Shown: positions 35,670-45,554, numbered from the stretch's first letter. The stretch: 64,000 nucleotides of DNA from an uncultured Lachnospiraceae bacterium (GCA_910577825.1 CAJTOK010000003.1:62001-126000), one strand, 5' to 3'. Notes: generated from the letters alone by a model not told the origin. Numbers and translations: made by a program.

Positions 35670-36653
35670 ATGTCCAATAAAGAAAATATTAATAAAATGA
35701 TTGATAAAATGAAAGATTGTGAACAGGAAATTGCTAAGGCAATTATAGGGCAGGAGGAGGTTGTGCATGAAATCCTTCTTGCAATACTTGCTGACGGCAA
35801 TGTACTTTTAGAGGGTGTGCCAGGGCTTGGAAAGACACAGCTTGTCAAAACTATTTCAAAGGTACTTGACTTGTCATTTTCAAGGATACAGTTTACCCCT
35901 GACCTTATGCCGGCTGATGTAACGGGAACTAACCTTATTATTAAGGAAGAGGGCAATAATGTATTTAAATTTGAACAGGGCCCTGTATTTGCCAATATTG
36001 TCCTTGCGGATGAGATAAACAGGGCTACCCCTAAGACACAGGCGGCCATGCTTGAAGCTATGCAGGAAAAGACTGTAACTGTTGGCAAGAATACTTACCC
36101 GCTGCCTTCGCCATATATGGTGCTTGCGACGCAGAACCCTATTGAAAATGAGGGTACTTACCCATTGCCAGAGGCGCAGCTTGACCGTTTTATTTTTAAA
36201 ATAAATATGGAGTTCCCGGCCCTTAATGAACTTAAAAAGATTATGGATATAACTGTTACTAATACAAAGCCTGTTTTAAACCCTGTATTAAGTGGCAGTG
36301 ATATTATAGAGATGAGGGAGCTTATAAGGGATATACCTGTTGCAGATGCTGTACAGGAGTATGCGTTAAAAATAGTGCTGGGTACACATCCTGAACTGGA
36401 CAGTGCAACGGAAGGCATAAAGAAGTACCTTACAGCGGGAGCAAGCCCAAGGGCAGCACAGGCCATTTTCCTGACATCTAAGGCAAGGGCACTGCTTGAT
36501 GGGAGGTATAATGTTTCATTTGATGATGTAGATGCTGTTGCACTCCCGGCATTAAGGCACAGGGTAATGGCAGGGTTTGAAGCTGTTTCGGAAGGGATAG
36601 ATATTGATGATGTTTTAAGGGAAATGATTAAGGGATTAAGGCAGGAATTATAA
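35670..36653 (+). CDS. MoxR-family AAA+ ATPase
   Basis: A 327-residue cytosolic AAA+ protein of the MoxR group, thought to act as chaperones that mature or assemble partner complexes with vWA proteins. Walker A GVPGLGKTQL, Walker B VLADEINRATPKTQAAMLEA and sensor region VLATQNPIENEGTYPLPEA are clear, with the C-terminal helical lid (SPRAAQAIFLTSKARAL). GGGAGG precedes ATG 35670. The DUF58 gene overlaps its stop codon (TAATG). It is directly downstream of palindromic element copy 3. Confidence 0.95.
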   Translation: MSNKENINKMIDKMKDCEQEIAKAIIGQEEVVHEILLAILADGNVLLEGVPGLGKTQLVKTISKVLDLSFSRIQFTPDLMPADVTGTNLIIKEEGNNVFKFEQGPVFANIVLADEINRATPKTQAAMLEAMQEKTVTVGKNTYPLPSPYMVLATQNPIENEGTYPLPEAQLDRFIFKINMEFPALNELKKIMDITVTNTKPVLNPVLSGSDIIEMRELIRDIPVADAVQEYALKIVLGTHPELDSATEGIKKYLTAGASPRAAQAIFLTSKARALLDGRYNVSFDDVDAVALPALRHRVMAGFEAVSEGIDIDDVLREMIKGLRQEL

Positions 36654-37552
36654 TGGAAGAAAAGATATTTGACAGTTCTTTTTTTAACGGGTTAAACAGG
36701 GTAAAAATTGTTACAAGGATTACAATGCAGGGTGGGAGAAGCGGCATGAGAAAGTCTGCTGCCAAGGGAAGCAGTGTTGAGTTTGCTGATTTCAGGGAGT
36801 ATGTTCCAGGTGATGATATAAGAAGGATTGACTGGAACACATATGGCAGGATGGATAAGCTTTTTGTAAAGCTTTTTGTGGAGGAAAGGGAAGCGTATTA
36901 TTCAGTAATTACTGATACAAGTGCTTCAATGGATTTTGGAAAACCTTCTAAAAAGGTATGTGCTGCAAGGCTTGCGGGTGCTGTCAGTTATATGGCGCTT
37001 AATAACCTTGACAGGGTGCGCCTTTCTGCCATATGCAGTGACAGGATATTAAACAGCAGTGATTTTACAGGCAGGCAGGGATTTAATAAGGCTATGGCAT
37101 GGCTTGGCAGCATGGAGTTTAAAGGAAAGACTGATTTATACAGGAGCATAAGGGGAATACCATTCCACCAGAAGGGCGTGGCTGTTATAATATCAGATTT
37201 GTTTAGTAATGATACTACTGATGAGAATATAGAAAGCATTGCAGATACAATACGGTATTTAAGATATATGAAGCAGGAGGTACTTATACTGCATGTGCTT
37301 TCACCAGAAGAGATAGAACCTGTGGTTGAAGGCACTGTGGGGCTTGAAGATGCAGAAACAGGTGATATAATGCGTGTAACTGCAACAAGCCGCCTGTGTA
37401 AGCAGTATAAGCATGTACTAGACAGGTTTCTTAATAAGGCAAGGGAGTGTGCAAAGCATTACCAGGCACATTATATACCTGTATGCAGTAATGAAAGTAT
37501 AGATACATTTATTTATAAGGGAATAAGAAGCGGACAGCTTGAAAATTTTTAG
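36653..37552 (+). CDS. DUF58 protein (vWA-like)
   Basis: A 299-residue protein with the DUF58 signature DIRRIDWNTYGRMDKLFVK and a following vWA-like fold with DTSASMDFG (MIDAS-like DxSxS). There is no membrane segment. DUF58 proteins nearly always accompany MoxR ATPases, as here, and are regarded as their substrates or adaptors. The start overlaps the MoxR stop and its end overlaps a possible early start of the next gene. Confidence 0.92.
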   Translation: MEEKIFDSSFFNGLNRVKIVTRITMQGGRSGMRKSAAKGSSVEFADFREYVPGDDIRRIDWNTYGRMDKLFVKLFVEEREAYYSVITDTSASMDFGKPSKKVCAARLAGAVSYMALNNLDRVRLSAICSDRILNSSDFTGRQGFNKAMAWLGSMEFKGKTDLYRSIRGIPFHQKGVAVIISDLFSNDTTDENIESIADTIRYLRYMKQEVLILHVLSPEEIEPVVEGTVGLEDAETGDIMRVTATSRLCKQYKHVLDRFLNKARECAKHYQAHYIPVCSNESIDTFIYKGIRSGQLENF

Positions 37553-37583
37553 CAGGCATTACCAGAAAGGCATGGTTGTTATT

Positions 37584-39461
37584 ATGGGAATTGTAAGGTT
37601 ATGGCCAGCGTTGCTGGCTGTTTTTATACCAGGTATTGTATTATTGTATCTCTTAAAACAGAAGGTAATAAACCAGAAGATATCTGCATTAAACCTGTGG
37701 AAGGAAGCATATGAGAATATACAGGCATCTACGCCATGGGAGAAATTCCGGAACAATATCCTTATGTATCTGCAGATAGCTGCGCTGGTATTATTAATAA
37801 TTGCCCTTATGTCACCATATATTACGGGGAGTGGCAGTGAATATTCAAATGTGCTTATTATAATAGATAATAGTGCAAGCATGTCGGGTATTTGCAAGGA
37901 AGAGAAAAGCAAGCTGGAGGAAGCTAAGGAACAGGCAGCAGGTTATGTGGATAATAATGACGCAAGGTATACAGTTATTTCAGCCTCAGATACAGCAGAT
38001 ATTTTAATTTCGGGTTCCGGGGATAAGGGGCGTGTAAAAGATGTTATAGATAATATAGAAGCTACTGATATAGCAGGCTCGGCAGAAACAGCAGTAAATA
38101 TGGCGCAGTCCCTTGCTTCCACATGGAAGAGTTATAAGGTTATTGTGTTTACGGATAGTAGTGTTAATATGCCAGATATTAATTATGAAGTGGCTGGTTT
38201 AAGCGTACAGGGTGAAAACGGGGCTATACAGAGTTTAAGCCATGCTGTTTCAGAAGACGGTTCAGTCCAGGTAATGGCAAGGGTTGATAATTATGGAAAG
38301 AACAGGCTGGATACAGATGTAAACCTGTATATAGGAGAGCAGCTTTATGATATACAAAGTGTAACAGCAGAGGCAGGGGAAAGCAGCATGGTTTATTTTA
38401 AAAATATTACACAGGGCAAATATAATAGTGCAGCTGCAGGTGGTACACCGTATCTTATGGCGGAATTAAATTCAAAAGATTTGCTTGCAGGTGACAATGT
38501 AGCATATGATGTGCTGGATAGTGAAAGTGACGAGAAAATACTTCTTGTTACTGAAAAGAACACATTTCTTGAAAAAGGACTTAAAATACAAGGGGGCAGG
38601 CAGATTGACAAGGTACAGCCAAAAGACCTGGCGGCAGCAGATACAGGGGAATACAGCCTTATTGTGTATGACGGCATAGTGCCAGGCCAGCTTCCAGAAA
38701 CAGGAAATATTATATTTACCGGCCCTCCTGCATCTGCAATAAAGAATCCGGATAAAGGGGAGGAGTGGAAGCAGGAAGTATTTATATATGGGAAGAAAAG
38801 CAAAAGCAGTATTATTAAAGCTTTAGATGGCAATGTGACAAATTACCTGGATAATTATTCATTTGGTGCACTTGATGTTACAGAACTTAAAATACCTAAA
38901 TGGGCATCTGGTTTCTTTGAAACGGAAGATAAACTTTCTGCCGGGTATCTTGGCAATTATAATGGAAGGATAATAGCTGTCCTGGGATTTGACCTCCATA
39001 ACACAGATTTTCCATTACAGACAGAATTTCCAATATTTATGTATAACCTTTTAAGGGAAACAATATCTGCAAGGATAGCAGATAAAAGTGTATATAATGC
39101 AGGGGAAACTGTTATTATACAGAAAAAGGGAAAGGCAGGGAAGGCAGTTGTTACAAAACCTGGTAAAAGCCAGGAAACATTAAGCCTGGAAGATGGCACA
39201 GCTGTTTTTGCAGGTACTTCTAAATCGGGTTTATACCATATAAAGGAGGGTGACGGGGAGATGTATTTTACTGTACCATTTCCAGAAGAGGAGTCGGATA
39301 TCTTGCAGGAAGCAGTAGTTACGCCAGATAATAAGGCGGTTAAAGGCAATGGCAGGAAATTAAGTGGCAATATGTCAAAGAAAATGGTGGTTCTTCCAGT
39401 GCTTTTTCTGCTTCTGGTTCTTTTAATGGCAGAATGGAGGATTTACAGGAAACGTTTATAA
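37584..39461 (+). CDS. BatA-like vWA membrane protein
   Basis: About 625 residues from ATG 37584. The N-terminal helix RLWPALLAVFIPGIVLLYLL and a second helix (about 45-62) are typical of BatA-type proteins. Then come a vWA domain with DNSASMSG (MIDAS), a region resembling a GATase-like Rossmann fold (ILLVTEKNTF, LIVYDGIVPG, IIFTGPP), a beta-rich part and a C-terminal helix near the end. The start is uncertain: TTG 37539 and ATG 37572 are in frame, but none has a well spaced SD; 37584 best fits the family's N-terminus. Next gene begins within 20 nt. Confidence 0.85.
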   Translation: MGIVRLWPALLAVFIPGIVLLYLLKQKVINQKISALNLWKEAYENIQASTPWEKFRNNILMYLQIAALVLLIIALMSPYITGSGSEYSNVLIIIDNSASMSGICKEEKSKLEEAKEQAAGYVDNNDARYTVISASDTADILISGSGDKGRVKDVIDNIEATDIAGSAETAVNMAQSLASTWKSYKVIVFTDSSVNMPDINYEVAGLSVQGENGAIQSLSHAVSEDGSVQVMARVDNYGKNRLDTDVNLYIGEQLYDIQSVTAEAGESSMVYFKNITQGKYNSAAAGGTPYLMAELNSKDLLAGDNVAYDVLDSESDEKILLVTEKNTFLEKGLKIQGGRQIDKVQPKDLAAADTGEYSLIVYDGIVPGQLPETGNIIFTGPPASAIKNPDKGEEWKQEVFIYGKKSKSSIIKALDGNVTNYLDNYSFGALDVTELKIPKWASGFFETEDKLSAGYLGNYNGRIIAVLGFDLHNTDFPLQTEFPIFMYNLLRETISARIADKSVYNAGETVIIQKKGKAGKAVVTKPGKSQETLSLEDGTAVFAGTSKSGLYHIKEGDGEMYFTVPFPEEESDILQEAVVTPDNKAVKGNGRKLSGNMSKKMVVLPVLFLLLVLLMAEWRIYRKRL

Positions 39462-39479
39462 TATTAAATGGGGGATTTT

Positions 39480-42275
39480 ATGAAAGCTGTTGTACAACAT
39501 CCAGTTATATTATTATTAATACCTGTTGTTATAGCATTGCTGCTTGTAACATCACGCAATTTACGGATAGGGGATAAAGTGCGCAAAGGTTTTATTATAG
39601 GCATAAGGGCACTGCTTTTGTCTTTAATTATATGTGCTATGGCAGATATATCAGTTAATGTAAGTTCAAGCGATACAGGGACAGTGTTTTTAATTGATGT
39701 TTCAGAAAGCTTTGCAGCAAACAGGGATGAAGCAGCAAAAATAGTGCAGGATGCAGTTAAAGAACTGCCGAAGGGAAACAGGGTGGCAGTAGTGGCATTT
39801 GGCGCAGATGCAAGAATTGAGCAGTTTATGTCAGATACCAGCATGTTTACTGGTGTGGAAACAATGCCTGTAGTTACTTCTACCAACATTGAGAAGGCTG
39901 TAAGGGCAGGCATGGCTCTTTTTGATGATGATGAAGCAAAGCGCATAGTGCTTATAACAGATGGAAACCAGAATGAAGGCCAGCTTGGTAAAATGGGCGC
40001 TCTGCTTATGGCAGAAAATGTAGAGGTTAATGTTTTAAAGAAGGAATTAAAAGTTAGCAATGAAGCCTATGTATCAGACCTTTTAGTGCCAGAGAAGATA
40101 CAGGCAGGTGATAAGTTCAGGGTACAGGTTGAAGTTGAGAGTACTGTTAAGACAAATGCGGTTTTGCAGCTTTATACAGGGGGAAAGCTTAGCAAACAGG
40201 AAAATGTCACACTCCAGGAGGGCAGCAATTCGTTTATTTTCCAGGATACAAGGAAAAAAGAAGGGTTTGCTGAATATAAGGCAGTAATAATACCTGATAA
40301 AGACACAATAAGCATTAACAACGAATACCAGGCAGTTACAGAAGCAGGCGGGACAGAGAAGATACTTGTTATTGAAGGTGCAAGGAATGAAACAATGGAA
40401 TTTAGGAAACTGCTTTCTTCTGCCAATATAAGTTTTGATATTGTAAACCCTGCTGCAGCACCAGACAGCCTTGAGGGCATGAATAAATACAAGTGCATCA
40501 TTATGGAAAATACTGCTGCAGACGGCCTTCCAGAGGGCTTTAAAAATTCACTTCCATCATATGTAAAGGATTATGGCGGCGGGTTTATTGCAGCTGGCGG
40601 CAAAAGGAGTTTTGCACTTGGGAATTATAAAGATACACCTATAGAGGATGTGCTGCCTGTAAATATGGATATTTCCAAGGATAAGAAAATACCAGAAATG
40701 GGCATGATAATGGTAATTGACAAGTCAGGGAGCATGACAATGGATGATGGTGGCAATAACAAGCTTGAAATGGCAAAAGATGCCGCCGCTTCTGCAATAG
40801 ACAACCTGCGTGATACAGACAGCGCAGGTGTCATATCATTTGATGATACGTACAGATGGAATGTAAAGATACAGAAAGCAAAGGATAAAGAGGATATAAA
40901 AAGCGGGATTTATGGAATAAAGGAAGGCGGCGGTACCAGTATATACCCTGCTGTAAAGGAAGCTTATGATAAAATTAAAAAACTTGACTGCCAGATAAAG
41001 CATATAATACTGCTTACAGACGGGCAGGACGGTTTTTATAACGCATACCCGGACCTTATCAGGAAACTGGAAAAGAATAATATAACACTTTCTACGGTTT
41101 CAATAGGGACTGATGCTGATGATAATTTTTTACAGAAGCTTGCAGAATCAAGTGGCGGAAGGTTTTATAATACAAAAGCCGGCACAGAACTTTCAAGGAT
41201 ATTTGCACAGGAAGTATATCTTGCACAGAAAGAATATATAGTAAACAGGGTATTTACGCCAATAATTAAAAATACTGGCAGTGTATTAAGTGAAATGGCA
41301 ATGGAGGGGCTGCCGGCAATGGCAGGATATGTTGCAACAAGCATAAAGCCTGAAGCGCAGCTGGTACTTGCCTCTGATAAGGATAATGACCCTGTACTTG
41401 CCTGCTGGCAGTACGGGCTCGGGCGTACTGTTGCCTTTACTTCAGATGTGACAAACCAGTGGACAGGGAATTATGCTTTATGGAGCGGTTATCCTGATTT
41501 CTGGAAAAGCATAGTAAACTGGGTTACGGATATTGCAGAGGATGAGGGCAGTACAGCCAGTGTGTTACAGGAGGGCAGCAAAGGCAGGATTGTATATACA
41601 ACAAAAGAATATTCTGGCAAGACAAAAGTAAAAGCCGTCTGTACAGGAAAGGACGGCAAAAAAACAGAAACAGAGCTTAAAGCCACTTCGCCAGGTGTAT
41701 TTGAAGGGGAAACAGAAACAGCAGGAACAGGGGTTTATTCTATAAATGTTACAAATACAGAAGATGGTGTTGTAAAGGATTCAAAGAATACAAGGCTGGT
41801 AATGCAGTATTCACAGGAATACAGGTTTGCAGATGCCACAGACTGCCTTGACAGTTTTGTAAGCCAGACCGCAGGCAGGTTTATAGAAAACCTTGACGGT
41901 ATATTTGACAGCAGGCCGGAGCAGGTGCAGGCAAATAAAAATATAACTGTACCATTGTTAGCAGCTGCGGTAATAGTCCTGTTAATAGATATAACATACA
42001 GAAGGCTTGATATAAAGCCAGGTGCCAGGATTGCAGTGGCAGTCCAGGGCAAGGCAGCCAAAATAAAAGCAAAGGCAGCGGAAGGCAGCAGAGAAAAAGC
42101 CAGAAGGAGGCAGCCACAGGCAGCGGATAATACCACTGCAATAAAGACAGAAGCAGTAACGGCACAAAGCGCCCAGAAGAAAGAGAAAAACAGCAGGCGG
42201 GAAAGAAAAGAAGATGTACATGACATGCTTGACATAGGAAGCCTGCTTGCAAAACAAAAGGAAAGGGAAAGATAA
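39480..42275 (+). CDS. Double-vWA membrane protein with GATase-like domain
   Basis: A 931-residue protein; ATG 39480 is chosen because GGGGG lies 5 nt upstream, while ATG 39468 overlaps that SD. Two N-terminal helices (about 6-24 and 37-58) are followed by vWA domain 1 with DVSES (about residue 75), a beta domain, a GATase-like Rossmann domain (about 290-410, KYKCIIMENTAADG and GGGFIAAGGKRSF), vWA domain 2 with DKSGSM (about 415), a beta-rich region, a C-terminal helix (near 830) and a basic cytosolic tail. It closes the gene set and is followed by a hairpin at 42289. Confidence 0.85.
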   Translation: MKAVVQHPVILLLIPVVIALLLVTSRNLRIGDKVRKGFIIGIRALLLSLIICAMADISVNVSSSDTGTVFLIDVSESFAANRDEAAKIVQDAVKELPKGNRVAVVAFGADARIEQFMSDTSMFTGVETMPVVTSTNIEKAVRAGMALFDDDEAKRIVLITDGNQNEGQLGKMGALLMAENVEVNVLKKELKVSNEAYVSDLLVPEKIQAGDKFRVQVEVESTVKTNAVLQLYTGGKLSKQENVTLQEGSNSFIFQDTRKKEGFAEYKAVIIPDKDTISINNEYQAVTEAGGTEKILVIEGARNETMEFRKLLSSANISFDIVNPAAAPDSLEGMNKYKCIIMENTAADGLPEGFKNSLPSYVKDYGGGFIAAGGKRSFALGNYKDTPIEDVLPVNMDISKDKKIPEMGMIMVIDKSGSMTMDDGGNNKLEMAKDAAASAIDNLRDTDSAGVISFDDTYRWNVKIQKAKDKEDIKSGIYGIKEGGGTSIYPAVKEAYDKIKKLDCQIKHIILLTDGQDGFYNAYPDLIRKLEKNNITLSTVSIGTDADDNFLQKLAESSGGRFYNTKAGTELSRIFAQEVYLAQKEYIVNRVFTPIIKNTGSVLSEMAMEGLPAMAGYVATSIKPEAQLVLASDKDNDPVLACWQYGLGRTVAFTSDVTNQWTGNYALWSGYPDFWKSIVNWVTDIAEDEGSTASVLQEGSKGRIVYTTKEYSGKTKVKAVCTGKDGKKTETELKATSPGVFEGETETAGTGVYSINVTNTEDGVVKDSKNTRLVMQYSQEYRFADATDCLDSFVSQTAGRFIENLDGIFDSRPEQVQANKNITVPLLAAAVIVLLIDITYRRLDIKPGARIAVAVQGKAAKIKAKAAEGSREKARRRQPQAADNTTAIKTEAVTAQSAQKKEKNSRRERKEDVHDMLDIGSLLAKQKERER

Positions 42276-42288
42276 TCCAGGTATCATT

Positions 42289-42336
42289 AAACCCTTTAAA
42301 AACCAGTCTTTTAAAGGACGGGTTTTTAAAGGGTTT
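42289..42336 (+). terminator. Terminator-like hairpin after the vWA gene
   Basis: AACCCTTTAAAAACC pairs with GGTTTTTAAAGGGTT across a 14-nt loop. The trailing T tract is short. Confidence 0.65.
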
Positions 42337-42377
42337 GTTCTGGTTAAAGGAATTTTTAGTTAAAATTCCCTGAAAAG

Positions 42378-42406
42378 TTGCATATAAACGAGATATATTG
42401 TATACT
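42378..42406 (+). promoter_or_regulatory. Sigma-A promoter of the amidase operon
   Basis: TTGCAT at 42378-42383 and TATACT at 42401-42406 with a 17-nt spacer, 40 nt before ATG 42446. Confidence 0.75.
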
Positions 42407-42445
42407 AGATAGTGTTATTTTAACCAGACATAAAACGGGGTAATT

Positions 42446-43588
42446 ATGAAAGAGAAAGAGTGGCAGGGATTTGCAGTACAAAGCGTTTTGCTTCTTGCTG
42501 TGGTGCTGGCACTATCTGTTTTCCACCCAGGGGACATTATAAGGGATAATGGTACAAAAGTTATGGCTGATGGCACGGCAGTATTAAACAACAGCAAAAA
42601 AGTTACAAAGCAGGCCAGCCAGAAGAAAAAAGTTTCTGGATATGAATTACCAGTGAAAACAGATAAAGCACACATTACGGCACGCAGCAGTACATATATT
42701 AAGATACCAAAGCCTGCTGTCCAGACAGGTGCAGCAGTATATTTAAAAGATGAATATATGGAACAGTGTGTACGCCTGGTTATCGAAAACAAATCAGGCA
42801 AAAAGCTTAAAAAAGAAGATATTGCCAGATATAATAATGGCAGGAAATATAAAGGGAAAGTTAATAAAAAGAATAAAAAAGATATTGCAGAAAGCATGTG
42901 TATAAGGTATTCTGTGAAGAAAAATACGTACAGGACAGAACTGGAATTAAAGACAAAGCATTTATATGCACCTGTACTTTATGAAACAGATAAAGCATAT
43001 TTTATTTCACTTGCAAAACCAAGGGATGTATATGATAAAATAATTGTTGTAGATGCAGGACATGGCGGGAGTGATGAAGGTACTTCTTCAGCATATGGCC
43101 ACCAGGAGAAGGATTACAACCTTCTGGTACTTAAAGAACTTAAACAGATGTTAGATAAGACAGATATAAAAGTTTATTATACACGTCTTAGTGACAAGAA
43201 GATAACAAAGCCAGCAAGGACAGAACTTGCCAATAAACTTGAAGCAGACCTTTTTATAAGCATACACTGCAATTCAGAAGATGGTGACGGGAGCGCTTAT
43301 GGTGTAGAAACCTTGTATTCAAAAAGAAAGCCGCTTAATTCAAAGCTTGACAATAAGAAGCTCTCTAAGATTCTTCTTAATAATGTGGCAGAAGAACTTG
43401 GCAATAAGAAGCGTGGTGTTATAAGAAGGGAGGGGCTTTATCTTATGCACCACTTAGAAGTCCCTGCATCTATTGTAGAGGTTGGGTATATGTCTAATAA
43501 ATCAGACTTAAAATATATATTAAAAAAGAGTGGCCAGAAAAAGGCGGCCAGGGGTATTTATAAAGGAATAATGGAGGCACTTGGATGA
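42446..43588 (+). CDS. N-acetylmuramoyl-L-alanine amidase (Amidase_3)
   Basis: A 380-residue protein with an N-terminal membrane anchor or uncleaved signal (about 10-26), a linker domain and a C-terminal zinc amidase (about 200-380). Zinc-ligand regions are VVDAGHGGSDEG, the Glu in QEKDYNL, and FISIHCNSEDGDG; the catalytic Glu is in VEVGYMSN. It cleaves the amide bond between muramic acid and the peptide stem outside the membrane. No SPOR, SLH or LysM domain is seen. Its last codon overlaps the start of the RdgB gene (ATGA). Confidence 0.93.
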   Translation: MKEKEWQGFAVQSVLLLAVVLALSVFHPGDIIRDNGTKVMADGTAVLNNSKKVTKQASQKKKVSGYELPVKTDKAHITARSSTYIKIPKPAVQTGAAVYLKDEYMEQCVRLVIENKSGKKLKKEDIARYNNGRKYKGKVNKKNKKDIAESMCIRYSVKKNTYRTELELKTKHLYAPVLYETDKAYFISLAKPRDVYDKIIVVDAGHGGSDEGTSSAYGHQEKDYNLLVLKELKQMLDKTDIKVYYTRLSDKKITKPARTELANKLEADLFISIHCNSEDGDGSAYGVETLYSKRKPLNSKLDNKKLSKILLNNVAEELGNKKRGVIRREGLYLMHHLEVPASIVEVGYMSNKSDLKYILKKSGQKKAARGIYKGIMEALG

Positions 43589-44187
43589 AGAAAATTATTG
43601 TTGCTACCTGCAACCAGGATAAGATAAAGGAAATACGTGAAATCCTTGCAGGGGATGGCATAGAGTATGTATCACTGGAAGATGAAGGGCTGTCAGGTAT
43701 TAATATTACAGAAGATGGTTCTACATTTGAGGAAAATGCAGTAATAAAGGCAAAGACTGTATCAGAGGCTACAGGTTTAATGGTACTTGCAGATGATTCA
43801 GGGCTTGAAGTTGACTATCTTGGCGGTGCACCAGGCATTTATTCTGCAAGGTATATGGGGGAAGATACACCATATACCATTAAGAATAACCATATAATAG
43901 AAGAACTTAAAGATGCAGAGGGTGATGAAAGAAGTGCGAGGTTTGTGTGTGTAATGGCATGTGCATTCCCGGATGGCAGGGTAATTACTACAGAAGGAAA
44001 AATAGAAGGGCAGATTGCATATGAAGAAAAGGGTGAAAACGGATTTGGCTATGACCCGGTATTTTACCTTCCAGAAAAGGGATGTACAACGGCACAGCTT
44101 AAACCAGAAGAGAAAAATGCCATAAGCCACAGGGGCAGGGCACTGCGGGCAATGAATAAAAAACTTGCAGAAGAAGGGATAATATAG
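43585..44187 (+). CDS. rdgB: Non-canonical purine NTP pyrophosphatase (RdgB/HAM1)
   Basis: A 200-residue cytosolic housecleaning enzyme that hydrolyses dITP, ITP and XTP to the monophosphates. Motifs: ATCNQDKIKEIREIL at the N-terminus, LADDSGLEVDYLGGAPGIYSA with the catalytic Asp, GFGYDPVFYLP and AISHRGRAL. Length is typical. Starts in the stop codon of the amidase and is followed without gap by a phosphoesterase gene, a frequent gene pair. Confidence 0.96.
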   Translation: MKKIIVATCNQDKIKEIREILAGDGIEYVSLEDEGLSGINITEDGSTFEENAVIKAKTVSEATGLMVLADDSGLEVDYLGGAPGIYSARYMGEDTPYTIKNNHIIEELKDAEGDERSARFVCVMACAFPDGRVITTEGKIEGQIAYEEKGENGFGYDPVFYLPEKGCTTAQLKPEEKNAISHRGRALRAMNKKLAEEGII

Positions 44188-44676
44188 ATGCCAGCAAAGA
44201 TATTGATTGTAAGTGATACCCATGGAAATAATACAAATTTAAGGAAAGCTATAGCCAATATGGGAGAAAACCTTGACTTAATGGTACATCTTGGCGATTT
44301 TATGTGCCATCCTGATGTTATAAGGGGGCTTGTGGACTGTCCTGTTGAAATGGTAAGGGGAAATTGTGATTCATTATCTTCCATCCAGTCTGCAAAGCTT
44401 ATAGATATAGCAGGACATAAAGCATTTATCACACATGGCCATACATACGGGGGCAAATGGGGGATAGATACAATGAAGGACATAGCCAGGGAAAACGGGG
44501 CAGGGATAGTAATGTTCGGGCATACCCATGAACCTATGGCAGATAAAACGCCTGGCATGGCTGTAATAAACCCTGGCAGCCTTTCAAGGCCAAGGCAGGA
44601 CGGCGGAAGGCCTACATATATTGTTATGACAGTTAAAGATAATGGTGATACAGATTATTCAGTTGTATATATTTAA
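44188..44676 (+). CDS. YfcE/MJ0936-type metallophosphoesterase
   Basis: A 162-residue calcineurin-like phosphoesterase. The metal-binding motifs are in order: SDTHGN, HLGDF, GNCD, THGHTYG and GHTHEP. Length and order are those of the YfcE family, whose natural substrate is unclear. It begins immediately after the RdgB stop codon. Confidence 0.94.
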   Translation: MPAKILIVSDTHGNNTNLRKAIANMGENLDLMVHLGDFMCHPDVIRGLVDCPVEMVRGNCDSLSSIQSAKLIDIAGHKAFITHGHTYGGKWGIDTMKDIARENGAGIVMFGHTHEPMADKTPGMAVINPGSLSRPRQDGGRPTYIVMTVKDNGDTDYSVVYI

Positions 44677-44696
44677 TTATTATATAAGGATGGGAA

Positions 44697-45512
44697 ATGA
44701 GGTGTAACATGCAGCTTACAGATAAAGAGTTTTCATGGATTGTATCATATGTCCATAATAAATATGGAATTAACCTGTCACAGAAAAGGGTATTAATAGC
44801 AGGGAGGCTTGAAAATTATCTTTTAAGGAATGGTTACCAGAGTTATAGTGAATATATTGCAAAGGTAGAACAAGACCCTGGCGGGGAAGAAGCTACTAAT
44901 ATGATTAATGTACTTACTACAAACCATACATTTTTTATGAGGGAATCAATACACTTTGAATATATGCAGAAAGTTGCGCTTCCATGGATAAAACAGAGTG
45001 CAGCAGCAAAGAAAGATGCAAGGATATGGTCTGCTGCCTCTTCAACAGGTGAAGAGCCCTATGTAATCGCAATGATTTTAAAAGAATTTTTTGGAATGAC
45101 GCCTGGATGGAATACACAGGTGCTTGCCACAGATTTATCAACAAGGGTGCTTAAACATGCAATGGAAGGAAGGTATCTTGCAGAGCAGATAACACCACTT
45201 CCAGATAAATGGAAGAGAAAATATTTTACACGTATTTCAAATGAGGAATACCAGGTTAAAGCGGAATTAAGGAAAGAACTGGTATTCAGGCAGTTTAACC
45301 TTATGGATGACATTAAATTTAAGGGATTGTTCCATATAGTATTTCTGCGTAATGTTATGATATACTTTGATGAGGACACAAAGACAAAGCTTCTGAACAG
45401 GATTTACAACCATATGGAAAAAGGTGCTTTCCTGTTTATAGGAACTACAGAGAGTATTGATAAAGTAAACACGCCTTTCAGGTATGTGCAGCCCTCAATT
45501 TACATGAAATAA
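44697..45512 (+). CDS. cheR: Chemotaxis methyltransferase CheR
   Basis: A 271-residue enzyme that methylates glutamates of chemoreceptors with S-adenosylmethionine. The N-terminal helical domain (LTDKEFSWIVSYVHNKYGI) precedes the SAM-binding domain with IWSAASSTGEEPY, and the FHIVFLRNVMIYFD and FLFIGTTES motifs. ATG 44697 has AAGGA 6 nt upstream; ATG 44709 with AGGTG is an alternative giving the usual MQLTDKEF start. First of the chemotaxis genes cheR, cheB, cheY-like, cheA. Confidence 0.95.
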   Translation: MRCNMQLTDKEFSWIVSYVHNKYGINLSQKRVLIAGRLENYLLRNGYQSYSEYIAKVEQDPGGEEATNMINVLTTNHTFFMRESIHFEYMQKVALPWIKQSAAAKKDARIWSAASSTGEEPYVIAMILKEFFGMTPGWNTQVLATDLSTRVLKHAMEGRYLAEQITPLPDKWKRKYFTRISNEEYQVKAELRKELVFRQFNLMDDIKFKGLFHIVFLRNVMIYFDEDTKTKLLNRIYNHMEKGAFLFIGTTESIDKVNTPFRYVQPSIYMK

Positions 45513-45554
45513 GATAAAAAAGATTAATAAAATATAAAGAAGGGATGTAAAATT

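Noticed and set aside
35512..35700. 62-residue frame running into the MoxR gene
   Set aside because: It lies in element copy 3 and its frame is an accident of the palindrome.
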